Shown here: positions 1-7,327 of the stretch, piece after piece | Layout of the letters: every line of letters begins with the position of its first letter | Numbering within the stretch: the first letter of the stretch is position 1 | NCBI GenBank assembly: GCA_030591795.1 | Contig: JAUVAJ010000021.1 | Coordinates: forward strand, 1 to 10,649 | Source: Desulfuromonadales bacterium | GTDB taxonomy: Bacteria; Desulfobacterota; Desulfuromonadia; Desulfuromonadales; UBA2294 | Length of the DNA: 10,649 nucleotides | Direction: 5' to 3' | Translations under genes and position numbers: made by a program | The notes under the pieces: model-generated | Told to the model about the DNA's origin: nothing | The model's database searches: none | The model's input: only the letters and a program-made list of their open reading frames with translations

Positions 1-452
1 GATCTGGCTATTTCCGTCCGTCGCCTCTCCCCTCCGGATAATGCATATCCATAGGTTTTGGCAACGTGTGTCAAGCGAAACTGCTCCAGCAGATCGTCCT
101 TGCGTTCCAACCGTTTCGACTTACTCAGGTCAAGGGTTTCCAGGATAGCCAAAAAATTCTCTTCAACGGTCAGTTTCCTGAAAACAGAGGCCTCCTGCGG
201 CAGGTAAGAAATCCCGGATCGCGCCCGATCGCACATCGGTTGACCGGTCAATTCTGCATCATCAAGAAAGACCTGACCACTGTCAGGTTGAACCAACCCG
301 ACGACCATGTAAAAAGAAGTGGTCTTGCCTGCGCCATTCGGCCCCAACAGACCAACGACCTGCCCTGCGTCAATATCGAGATCGACATTCTTCACGACCT
401 GCCGTTTGCCGTAACTTTTATTTAATCCACGTGCAATTAACCGGCGACTCAA
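1..452 (-). CDS. lptB: LPS export ABC transporter ATP-binding protein LptB (partial, C-terminus outside window)
   Basis: LptB is the cytoplasmic ATPase of the LptB2FGC complex, which extracts LPS from the inner membrane and pushes it onto the LptC-LptA bridge. The first 150 residues are visible, out of about 240 in the family. The Walker A motif GPNGAGKTT is at residues 37-45, the Q-loop [17 protein letters not shown] at 83-99, and the ABC signature [13 protein letters not shown] at 138-150, just before the edge. Walker B and the switch histidine lie outside. [13 protein letters not shown] is typical of LptB among ABC ATPases. The start is TTG at 452. It overlaps the lptA stop as TTGA, follows a purine-rich ribosome site (GGGAGAAGG), and gives the expected N-terminus [17 protein letters not shown]. 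The gene is last in the visible kds-lpt series. Identity is near certain; the rare start codon is inferred from frame and overlap. Confidence 0.95.
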   Translation of the reverse strand, partial: MSRRLIARGLNKSYGKRQVVKNVDLDIDAGQVVGLLGPNGAGKTTSFYMVVGLVQPDSGQVFLDDAELTGQPMCDRARSGISYLPQEASVFRKLTVEENFLAILETLDLSKSKRLERKDDLLEQFRLTHVAKTYGYALSGGERRRTEIAR

Positions 453-958
453 CGACCTTCTCCCTTCGGCTTGATTACGGCCTTAACGCGAGACTCGGCA
501 GTACCTTTAACCACACTCCGTTCTTCGTCGAGAAAATAAATAATTTCGTCACCCTTAACCACATTATCCGCCTGATGTACTTCTGCCTGGCCTGACAGTA
601 TTATCTGCCTTTCCTGATTCAGAAACAGGCCTTTTTCAGCAGTTGCCATTCGTTCCGTCTGGATGATTCTGACATCACCTTCGATCTCAACTCGCTCTAT
701 GTCGTTAGCCTTACCCTTTTCACCACGCAGGTAAAAAATGGTCATCTTATGCGCATATATCACAACATCATTTTGACTGGCTCTGACATTACCGGAAAAG
801 ATGACTTTATTGTTAGCCGTCTCGGCTTCCATACGATCGGCAACAACGCGTATCTCAGCCTGGCCATCAATTTTTTCGGCAAGATCATTAGCGCTCGACT
901 GGACGACAAACAGCCCTGAAATGAGGACTACGGCAACAATGTAATGCCATGGTTTCAT
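449..958 (-). CDS. lptA: Periplasmic LPS bridge protein LptA (OstA-like)
   Basis: LptA forms the periplasmic beta-jellyroll bridge that carries LPS from LptC to LptD in the outer membrane. The 169-residue product begins with a signal peptide: K2, a hydrophobic run from about residue 6 to 19, and a likely cleavage after SSA at 23. An OstA/LptA domain follows from about residue 35 to 155, recognisable by repeated beta-strand pairs such as [32 protein letters not shown] and [21 protein letters not shown]. Length is close to the E. coli protein. The ATG overlaps the lptC stop as ATGA (955-958), and the gene runs into lptB with a TTGA overlap, so the three are probably translated together. The lptC-lptA-lptB order matches the conserved enterobacterial order. 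Sequence in this family is weakly conserved, so the call rests on the domain pattern plus context. Confidence 0.9.
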   Translation of the reverse strand: MKPWHYIVAVVLISGLFVVQSSANDLAEKIDGQAEIRVVADRMEAETANNKVIFSGNVRASQNDVVIYAHKMTIFYLRGEKGKANDIERVEIEGDVRIIQTERMATAEKGLFLNQERQIILSGQAEVHQADNVVKGDEIIYFLDEERSVVKGTAESRVKAVIKPKGEGR

Positions 959-1527
959 TTGTCGCTTAGTCCTTTGTTATAAATAGCTGTGACCTGATTT
1001 AACAGCACCAGATTCCGGGTGGTCACATCAAAACGCATCCCCGTGCCTGAAACAGAATAACCATCGGCGACAAGACGAACCGGATGCTCGGTCTTAACCA
1101 GCTTCTCACTATCGACAAATAGCAGTTCGTCGGTGTAAACCGTCTCGCCAGATGCGGCTTTCAGAACCACATCGCCGCGCAACAACACCTGCCTGCTCTG
1201 CAGGTCAAGCTCTCCAGATGTTGAGGTAACGGTCAGATCACTTGCTGCAGGATTGTAAACTATCAGCGTCAACATTTTAAGTTTGGCCGATTCCTGCTGT
1301 AAATTATGACTTGCGGACTCCGCTTGCACAGTCCATTTTCTAACACCGTCACGTGTTTCAGTATAATTCAACTGACTCATTGACAAGTCGTCTTTAGAAC
1401 GGAGGAACTCTTTGACCACTGCAACTTCAGTGCTCTGCATGTTGCTAACGATTGATAGCACCAGCAACACCAGCAATAAGACAATAAAACCGGCAAGTAA
1501 AAACCGCGCTGAAAATAATTTCCTCAT
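955..1527 (-). CDS. lptC: LPS export protein LptC, inner-membrane anchored
   Basis: LptC is a bitopic inner-membrane protein that binds LptB2FG and passes LPS to LptA. From the ATG at 1527 it has 190 residues. A short basic N-terminus (MRKLFSAR) leads into a very hydrophobic segment at about residues 8-28, then a periplasmic LptC/YrbK domain rich in short beta strands, for example RKWTVQAESASHNLQ, GELDLQSRQVLLRGDVVLKA and YSVSGTGMRFDVTTRNLVLL. A GTG four codons upstream (1539) is also in frame. Neither start has a convincing ribosome site. I prefer the ATG because it gives a typical anchor and because a sigma70-like promoter sits across the GTG. The family is divergent; the anchor, the domain pattern and the position just before lptA make the call. 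Confidence 0.88.
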   Translation of the reverse strand: MRKLFSARFLLAGFIVLLLVLLVLSIVSNMQSTEVAVVKEFLRSKDDLSMSQLNYTETRDGVRKWTVQAESASHNLQQESAKLKMLTLIVYNPAASDLTVTSTSGELDLQSRQVLLRGDVVLKAASGETVYTDELLFVDSEKLVKTEHPVRLVADGYSVSGTGMRFDVTTRNLVLLNQVTAIYNKGLSDK

Positions 1528-1537
1528 AGGCAGAACC

Positions 1538-1566
1538 ACTATAACATTGAGAAAATAGCGTGTAAA
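1538..1566 (-). promoter_or_regulatory. Candidate sigma70 promoter for lptC-lptA-lptB
   Basis: On the minus strand TTTACA (1566-1561) and TATAGT (1543-1538) are separated by exactly 17 bases, each with five of six matches to the consensus. It lies in the 82-base gap between kdsC and the lptC ATG, the largest gap in this part of the operon. Initiation about 7 bases past the -10 would fall near 1531, leaving only a few bases before the ATG at 1527. Seen as sequence; activity is inferred. Confidence 0.5.
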
Positions 1567-1609
1567 GATGCATGTTGAGGTTTTGGCATGAGATTTGTAT
1601 AGGAAGGAA

Positions 1610-2128
1610 TTAAAGCTGGAAATATTTTGCCGTCACGTTATCCCAAAGACCGGCCTCTTTCAGGATCAGATCGCATATTTCGCGAACCGCACCCTTACCG
1701 CCAGCCCGCTCAGTGACATAGTCAACCCTGACTCTAACTTCTGGTAACGCGTCGGCCACCGTGGCAGAAAAACCGACTCTTAACAATATCGGCAAATCGA
1801 CAATATCATCCCCGACATATGCTATATCGGCCCCGGAGATGCTATGGTTTTTAAGAATTTCGTTAAATGGAATCAGCTTATCCTTGACACCCTGATAAAG
1901 AATATTTATGCCAAGTTCTTTAGCCCGATGAGCAACTACTGACGACTCTCTGCCGGTGATAATCCCGACTTCAATTCCGGCCCGCTGCAGCATCTTCAGA
2001 CCGTGCCCATCCTTGACATCGAAGGCCTTGGTCTCAGTGCCGTCACTGCTGTAAATAATGCGACCATCAGTCAGCACACCATCGACATCCAGCAGCAAGA
2101 GCTTTATTTTCTTCAGCCGGTCTTTCAT
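1610..2128 (-). CDS. kdsC: 3-deoxy-D-manno-octulosonate 8-phosphate phosphatase KdsC
   Basis: KdsC removes the phosphate from Kdo-8-phosphate to give free Kdo, the step before CMP activation. It is a small cytoplasmic HAD-superfamily enzyme without a cap domain, usually a tetramer; 172 residues is the normal size. The HAD motifs are all present: DVDGVLTDG at 14-22 (nucleophile D14, acid/base D16), T58 in IITGRES for motif II, K84 in VKDKL for motif III, and GDDIVDLP at 106-113 for motif IV. The ATG shares one base with the kdsD stop (TGATG) and follows a GGCGGGAG ribosome site inside kdsD, so translation is coupled. The visible motifs and neighbours leave little room for another HAD phosphatase. 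The C-terminal tail ends in LWDNVTAKYFQL, a little longer than some homologues. Confidence 0.95.
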   Translation of the reverse strand: MKDRLKKIKLLLLDVDGVLTDGRIIYSSDGTETKAFDVKDGHGLKMLQRAGIEVGIITGRESSVVAHRAKELGINILYQGVKDKLIPFNEILKNHSISGADIAYVGDDIVDLPILLRVGFSATVADALPEVRVRVDYVTERAGGKGAVREICDLILKEAGLWDNVTAKYFQL

Positions 2129-3099
2129 CAGACAACTCCCGCCTTAAGAAGATCGTGCAGATGAATAATGCCAATCGGTGTGTTCTCTTCATCAGTTTCA
2201 AAGACGAACAGTGAGGTGATTGAACTTTCGTCCATCTTCTGCAACGCCTTCGCCGCCAGATTTGTGCGCAATATACGTTTAGGATTAGCCGACATGTGGT
2301 TCCTGATAGTCTGATCCAGGCAATTCAGCTCCTTCTCGATAGCCCGACGCAAATCACCATCGGTAAAAACACCGATCAATTCACCAGCTTCATTCGAAAC
2401 TCCAGTGATTCCGAGTTTTTTACTGGTAATTTCAAACAGGGCATCCTTAACCGATACAGCCTGTGGCACTATCGGCATCGCTTCACCGATATGCATCAGA
2501 TCCTCAACCCTGGTCAGCAATCTTTTCCCGAGCGCACCACCCGGATGATAAAGGGCGAACTCCTCTTCTTTAAAACCACGCTCAACCATCAACGCCACCG
2601 CCAGGGCATCACCCATCGCCAAGGTTGCCGTGGTACTGGAGGTCGGTGCCAGAGCGAGCGGACAAGCTTCCTCAGCTACCGAAATATCAATCGATACATC
2701 TCCGGCACGGGACAAGGTACTGGTCGGATTGCCACTCATGGAGACCAGCGGCAGCCCCATCCGTTTGATAACCGGTAGAATGCGCACAATCTCTTCAGTT
2801 TCGCCAGAATTAGAAACAGCGATAACCACGTCACCTTTCATCAACATACCGAGATCGCCATGCACCCCTTCAGCCGGATGCAGAAACAGCGCCGGTGTCC
2901 CGGTTGAGGCCATCGTGGCGGCTATTTTCTGACAGATCAGGCCCGACTTGCCCATCCCGGTAACAACCACTCGGCCTTTGCAGGCCATGATCATTTCGAC
3001 CGCTTGGCGAAAATCACCGTTGATCCGATCAACCAGCGCCAGTACCGCATTCGCTTCGGTACGCAAAACATCTTTGGCTTTTTCGAGAAAGTCAGCCAT
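2128..3099 (-). CDS. kdsD: D-arabinose 5-phosphate isomerase KdsD (SIS plus two CBS domains)
   Basis: This enzyme interconverts D-ribulose-5-phosphate and D-arabinose-5-phosphate, the first step of Kdo synthesis. The 323-residue protein has a SIS sugar-isomerase domain (about 30-180) followed by two CBS domains (about 200-260 and 268-323), the standard layout. The SIS motifs are TGMGKSG at 47-53, HGDLGML at 80-86, SNSGETEE at 96-103 and the PTSSTTATLAMGDALA block from 152. Residues K51, E103, E144 and H185 sit at a constant offset of 8 from the catalytic K59, E111, E152 and H193 of E. coli KdsD, as I recall them, so the active site looks complete. The start lies 4 bases after the kdsA stop, with AAGGGG upstream. 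Paralogues such as GutQ share this fold; location in the kds operon favours KdsD. Confidence 0.95.
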   Translation of the reverse strand: MADFLEKAKDVLRTEANAVLALVDRINGDFRQAVEMIMACKGRVVVTGMGKSGLICQKIAATMASTGTPALFLHPAEGVHGDLGMLMKGDVVIAVSNSGETEEIVRILPVIKRMGLPLVSMSGNPTSTLSRAGDVSIDISVAEEACPLALAPTSSTTATLAMGDALAVALMVERGFKEEEFALYHPGGALGKRLLTRVEDLMHIGEAMPIVPQAVSVKDALFEITSKKLGITGVSNEAGELIGVFTDGDLRRAIEKELNCLDQTIRNHMSANPKRILRTNLAAKALQKMDESSITSLFVFETDEENTPIGIIHLHDLLKAGVV

Positions 3100-3103
3100 C
3101 GCT

Positions 3104-3928
3104 TCAATACCCCTTAATAATTTGGTCTATGGCAAGAACCTTTTCCAGCATCTGCTTCAATTCAGACAGGAAGAGCGAGTTAGGCCCGTCACAGAGAGCT
3201 ACACAGGGATCTTCATGGACTTCGAGGAACAGCCCGTCGATGCCGATTGCGGTCGCCGCCCGGGACAGAGTACCGACAAATTCACGCTGTCCGCCAGAAG
3301 AGCCCCCCTCACCTCCAGGCAACTGCACTGAATGGGTGGCATCAAAAATAACCGGACAACCGGACTGACGCATAATATCCAGTGAACGCATATCAACGAC
3401 CAGGTTGTTGTAACCGAAGGATGAGCCACGCTCGGTAAGGGCGATCATTTCATTACTTGTTGACTTAACCTTGCCAACCGCATTTTCCATATCCCATGGC
3501 GCCATGAACTGGCCTTTTTTTACATTGACCACCTTGCCGGTGTTACCGACTGCAACCAGCAGGTCGGTCTGTCGACAGAGAAACGCCGGTATCTGAATGA
3601 CATCCAGAACTTCAGCCGCTTGTTCAACCTGTGATACGTCATGCACATCGGAGACAACCGGTAGATCGAGCTCACTTTTAACCTTGGCCAGGATGCGCAA
3701 ACCTTCATCAATCCCCGGCCCACGAAAAGACGTGACTGAGGTCCGATTAGCCTTGTCATACGAACCCTTAAATACTAAACCGATGCCGAGTTCTGCGCAC
3801 ATCTGCTTCAGGAACGTCGCAATCTTCAGGGTCAGGCTTTCATCTTCAATTACACACGGCCCGGCAAACAGGACCAAAGGTCGATCGCCACCAAGAGTGA
3901 CGTTGCCAATTTTAATTTCGCGTGTCAT
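3104..3928 (-). CDS. kdsA: 2-dehydro-3-deoxyphosphooctonate aldolase (Kdo-8-phosphate synthase) KdsA, metal-dependent type
   Basis: KdsA condenses phosphoenolpyruvate with arabinose-5-phosphate to Kdo-8-phosphate in the cytoplasm. Counting from the ATG at 3928 it has 274 residues, the usual length, with a single TIM-barrel domain. Recognisable blocks are FAGPCVIEDESL near residue 21, FKGSYDKANRTS near 53, SDVHDVSQ near 93, IPAFLCRQTDLL near 113, KKGQFMAPWDM near 137, and FDATHSVQLPGG near 195. Cys25, His199, Glu236 and Asp247 line up at one constant offset with the metal ligands C11, H185, E222 and D233 of the Aquifex enzyme. The E. coli type has Asn at the cysteine position, so this is the metal-requiring class. 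A GTG one codon upstream (3931) is also possible. The gene starts 6 bases after the pyrG stop and ends 4 bases before kdsD. Confidence 0.96.
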   Translation of the reverse strand: MTREIKIGNVTLGGDRPLVLFAGPCVIEDESLTLKIATFLKQMCAELGIGLVFKGSYDKANRTSVTSFRGPGIDEGLRILAKVKSELDLPVVSDVHDVSQVEQAAEVLDVIQIPAFLCRQTDLLVAVGNTGKVVNVKKGQFMAPWDMENAVGKVKSTSNEMIALTERGSSFGYNNLVVDMRSLDIMRQSGCPVIFDATHSVQLPGGEGGSSGGQREFVGTLSRAATAIGIDGLFLEVHEDPCVALCDGPNSLFLSELKQMLEKVLAIDQIIKGY

Positions 3929-3934
3929 CACAAT

Positions 3935-5548
<1,614 letters not shown>

Positions 5549-5586
5549 CTACTACGTCGCAAACCGCGCAGAAAATAGTCAGTAAA

Positions 5587-5615
5587 ATTACAACTTGGAA
5601 GTGTACCGATATCAG
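5587..5615 (-). promoter_or_regulatory. Possible promoter for pyrG in the kdsB-pyrG gap
   Basis: The 111-base gap carries CTGATA (5615-5610) and TGTAAT (5592-5587) on the minus strand, 17 bases apart, matching four and five of six consensus positions. It would leave a leader of about 45-50 bases. I see no pyrimidine-type attenuator in that leader. Just after the kdsB stop a GGAA/TTCC mini-hairpin is followed by CTTTTTC, too weak to call a terminator. This is a sequence pattern only. Confidence 0.3.
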
Positions 5616-5644
5616 TTGAAAAAGGGAACCATTTTCCTGCAGAA

Positions 5645-6382
5645 TTATGCCATGCCGAGTTGGCGTAATACCCTGTCTATATCGCTCGGCACATCGACAC
5701 CAATCGATTGCCGATCAGTTTCAACAATTCGAATACGGTGGCCATGTTCAATAGCCCGCAACTGCTCGAGCTTTTCAAGTTTTTCTAGCGGAGTTTCCGG
5801 CAGAGCAGGATACTGCAGTAAAAAATCACGTCGGTAAACATATAGGCCTATATGTTTAAAGACTAAATCGGGAACTTTATCCAATTCAAGATCGCGGCCA
5901 TGCGGAATCGCTGCACGCGAAAAATAGAGAGCAAAACCGAACTGATCAACAACCACCTTAACCACATTCGGGTTAGTGTACTCAGCCGGATCATAAATCC
6001 TGGTCATCAAGGTGCCCATTTGAATCGCCGAATCATCGAGCAGTGGCGCGACTGCTGCCTCAATCATTATCGGATCGACCAGAGGCTCGTCACCTTGCAC
6101 GTTGACAATCAGGTCAGCTTCGATTCTTCTGGCCACTTCCGCCAGACGGTCTGTGCCGGAAGGGTGATCCTCGCGGGTCATCTGCACTTCGCCACCAAAG
6201 GCTTCAACCGCCGCACGAATTCGTGCATCATCGGTAGCCACGATCACCCGATCTACGGACCTGGTCTGCACAGTTCTTTCATAGACGTGCTGAATCATCG
6301 GCTTGCCGGCAATATCGACCAAAGGTTTGCCGGGAAAACGGGTTGAACCGTAACGGGCGGGCAGAATGGCAACGACTTTCAT
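5645..6382 (-). CDS. kdsB: 3-deoxy-manno-octulosonate cytidylyltransferase (CMP-Kdo synthetase) KdsB
   Basis: KdsB joins Kdo to CTP, giving CMP-Kdo for transfer to lipid A. The 245-residue protein is of normal size and has a single nucleotidyltransferase fold. It opens with [20 protein letters not shown] (1-20), the nucleotide-binding loop, followed by IVATDD (47-52), [11 protein letters not shown] (73-83), [13 protein letters not shown] (92-104, with metal-binding D98) and [14 protein letters not shown] (175-188). [13 protein letters not shown] (205-217) and DVPSDIDRV (230-238) complete the family pattern. An in-frame TTG nine codons upstream is rejected as start: the ATG at 6382 has a proper AAAGGG site and gives the canonical N-terminus. 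It is the first gene of the kds-lpt series, with a 102-base gap and a possible promoter before it. Confidence 0.96.
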   Translation of the reverse strand: MKVVAILPARYGSTRFPGKPLVDIAGKPMIQHVYERTVQTRSVDRVIVATDDARIRAAVEAFGGEVQMTREDHPSGTDRLAEVARRIEADLIVNVQGDEPLVDPIMIEAAVAPLLDDSAIQMGTLMTRIYDPAEYTNPNVVKVVVDQFGFALYFSRAAIPHGRDLELDKVPDLVFKHIGLYVYRRDFLLQYPALPETPLEKLEKLEQLRAIEHGHRIRIVETDRQSIGVDVPSDIDRVLRQLGMA

Positions 6383-6388
6383 TGGGGA

Positions 6389-6394
6389 CCCTTT
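6389..6394 (-). promoter_or_regulatory. Ribosome binding site deciding the kdsB start
   Basis: AAAGGG on the minus strand ends 6 bases before the ATG at 6382. The upstream in-frame TTG at 6409 has no comparable site, so the ATG is the likely start. Confidence 0.6.
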
Positions 6395-6417
6395 CACAGC
6401 GAATTTCAATCGACCGT

Positions 6418-6446
6418 AGGGTAGGCAACAGGCAGGGTAATGTCAA
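6418..6446 (-). promoter_or_regulatory. Possible promoter for kdsB and the kds-lpt operon
   Basis: A perfect TTGACA (6446-6441) lies 17 bases from TACCCT (6423-6418), a poor -10 with three of six matches. It is in the 102-base gap that separates the iron genes from the envelope genes. I see no clear rho-independent terminator there for the upstream Feo operon, so read-through into kdsB is possible. Confidence 0.35.
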
Positions 6447-6484
6447 GTACAGTGGGCAAAATCAGCAGCACAAGACACCCGATC

Positions 6485-7138
6485 TCATGTGGACGACTTG
6501 CGGACAAAAATCTCACGGGCCAAGCCTGAATCGACAGCAAACTCGGAATGCCCGATCCGAAAAACGTAGGACGGGTACGCCTGGCGTAATTCAAATTGGT
6601 TGCCCGGCAAAACCCCCATGCTCATCAGTTTTTGCATTTTTTTCGAATCATTTGCTGCCAGATAAGCGATCTCACCCTCTTCTCCGGCTTTGAGTTCGGT
6701 CAGAGCGACGACGCCAACCTCGCCGCTGGTTCTGGCTTCTTCGCAACAAGTCCCGGGCGGAATCGGTTTACCGTGTGGGCAGGTCGTCGGATGATTAAGC
6801 AGTGTGCAGAGCTTGGTATCGACCCCCTCACGCAACAGATGTTCAAATTCACAGGCCCGCTCTTCAGCGGTATCACCTTTTACATCAAGGACATCCATCA
6901 TCAAACGTTCAGCCAGACGATGACGACGAATCGCCATGCGTGCTTCTTCGCGACCCTCAGAACGCAGGTAAACACGTTCGCCTTTTACTTCAATATAAGC
7001 ACGACGACCCAGATCAGACAGACCTTCATCACCCGGCCCAATATTCAGTCGTTCAAACGAAACCGCCAATTCACCCTTCTCTTCAGTCGCAATCCACAGC
7101 GCCTCAAGAATCTCTTCCGCCTTATCAGTCAATCTCAT
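6485..7138 (-). CDS. DtxR/IdeR-like metal-sensor domain fused to a C-terminal FeoA domain
   Basis: The 217-residue protein joins two parts. Residues 1-132 resemble a DtxR-family iron regulator, including RRHRLAERL (71-79), CEFEHLL (96-102) and LLNHPTTCPHGKPIP (113-127). Using DtxR numbering as I recall it, H73, E77, C96, E99 and H100 match ligands H79, E83, C102, E105 and H106, all at offset 6. H98 is replaced by Glu92, and Met10 apparently by Glu9. The helix-turn-helix is about five residues shorter and its reading helix is acidic (GPGDEGLSDLGRR, 34-46). Residues 142-213 form an SH3-like FeoA domain: LTELKAGEEGEI (146-157), KLMSMGVLPGN (170-180) and AVDSGLAREIFV (201-212). FeoA normally assists FeoB, and no separate feoA is visible. 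It is third in the feoB operon, 10 bases after the small cysteine-rich gene, with a GGGAG ribosome site. Either an iron-sensing regulator or a FeoB-binding sensor fits; domain identity is surer than function. Confidence 0.85.
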   Translation of the reverse strand: MRLTDKAEEILEALWIATEEKGELAVSFERLNIGPGDEGLSDLGRRAYIEVKGERVYLRSEGREEARMAIRRHRLAERLMMDVLDVKGDTAEERACEFEHLLREGVDTKLCTLLNHPTTCPHGKPIPPGTCCEEARTSGEVGVVALTELKAGEEGEIAYLAANDSKKMQKLMSMGVLPGNQFELRQAYPSYVFRIGHSEFAVDSGLAREIFVRKSST

Positions 7139-7148
7139 CTAACTCTCC

Positions 7149-7325
7149 CTATTCTTCATTCGGAGTCTGTTTGAAGATACGTTTAAGAAACCCGGGCATT
7201 ACCGGATTTGCATAGCCACAATAAGGACAATGAACTTTACGACAACCACCCGGACACGCACCACAGCTATCTTCAGGTTCTGGCAGATTATCGGGAATCT
7301 CTTTCTGACACATACCACATTTCAT
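7149..7325 (-). CDS. Small cysteine-rich protein in the feoB operon, function unknown
   Basis: I do not recognise a named family. From the ATG at 7325 it encodes 58 residues with seven cysteines, at 3, 6, 21, 24, 28, 33 and 36, and a histidine at 32. They are arranged as CxxC, then CGACPGGC, then CPYC. Two CxxC pairs (3/6 and 33/36) could form a zinc ribbon; the middle CxxCxxxC could hold a further metal or Fe-S cluster. There is no signal peptide or membrane segment, and the tail GFLKRIFKQ is basic and amphipathic. An in-frame TTG two codons upstream overlaps the feoB stop as TTGA; the ATG lies 2 bases after that stop and has better spacing. Position between feoB and the FeoA fusion, with tight spacing on both sides, argues for a real gene and a role near FeoB. 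It is unlike the membrane-anchored FeoB-associated Cys-rich proteins. Confidence 0.75.
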   Translation of the reverse strand: MKCGMCQKEIPDNLPEPEDSCGACPGGCRKVHCPYCGYANPVMPGFLKRIFKQTPNEE

Positions 7326-7327
7326 GA

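Noticed and set aside
66..425. Plus-strand open frame of 119 codons at the left edge
   Set aside because: It is antisense to lptB, whose ATPase motifs are clear in the other strand, and its product has no recognisable domain.
2296..2778. Plus-strand open frame of 160 codons inside kdsD
   Set aside because: It lies wholly antisense to an intact kdsD with complete active site and operon spacing; the product shows no fold or family.
5620..5645. Terminator after kdsB (GGAA/TTCC followed by CTTTTTC)
   Set aside because: The stem is only four base pairs, too weak to call.
6383..6409. Longer kdsB start at TTG 6409
   Set aside because: It adds nine residues absent from the family, and the ATG at 6382 has a proper ribosome site.
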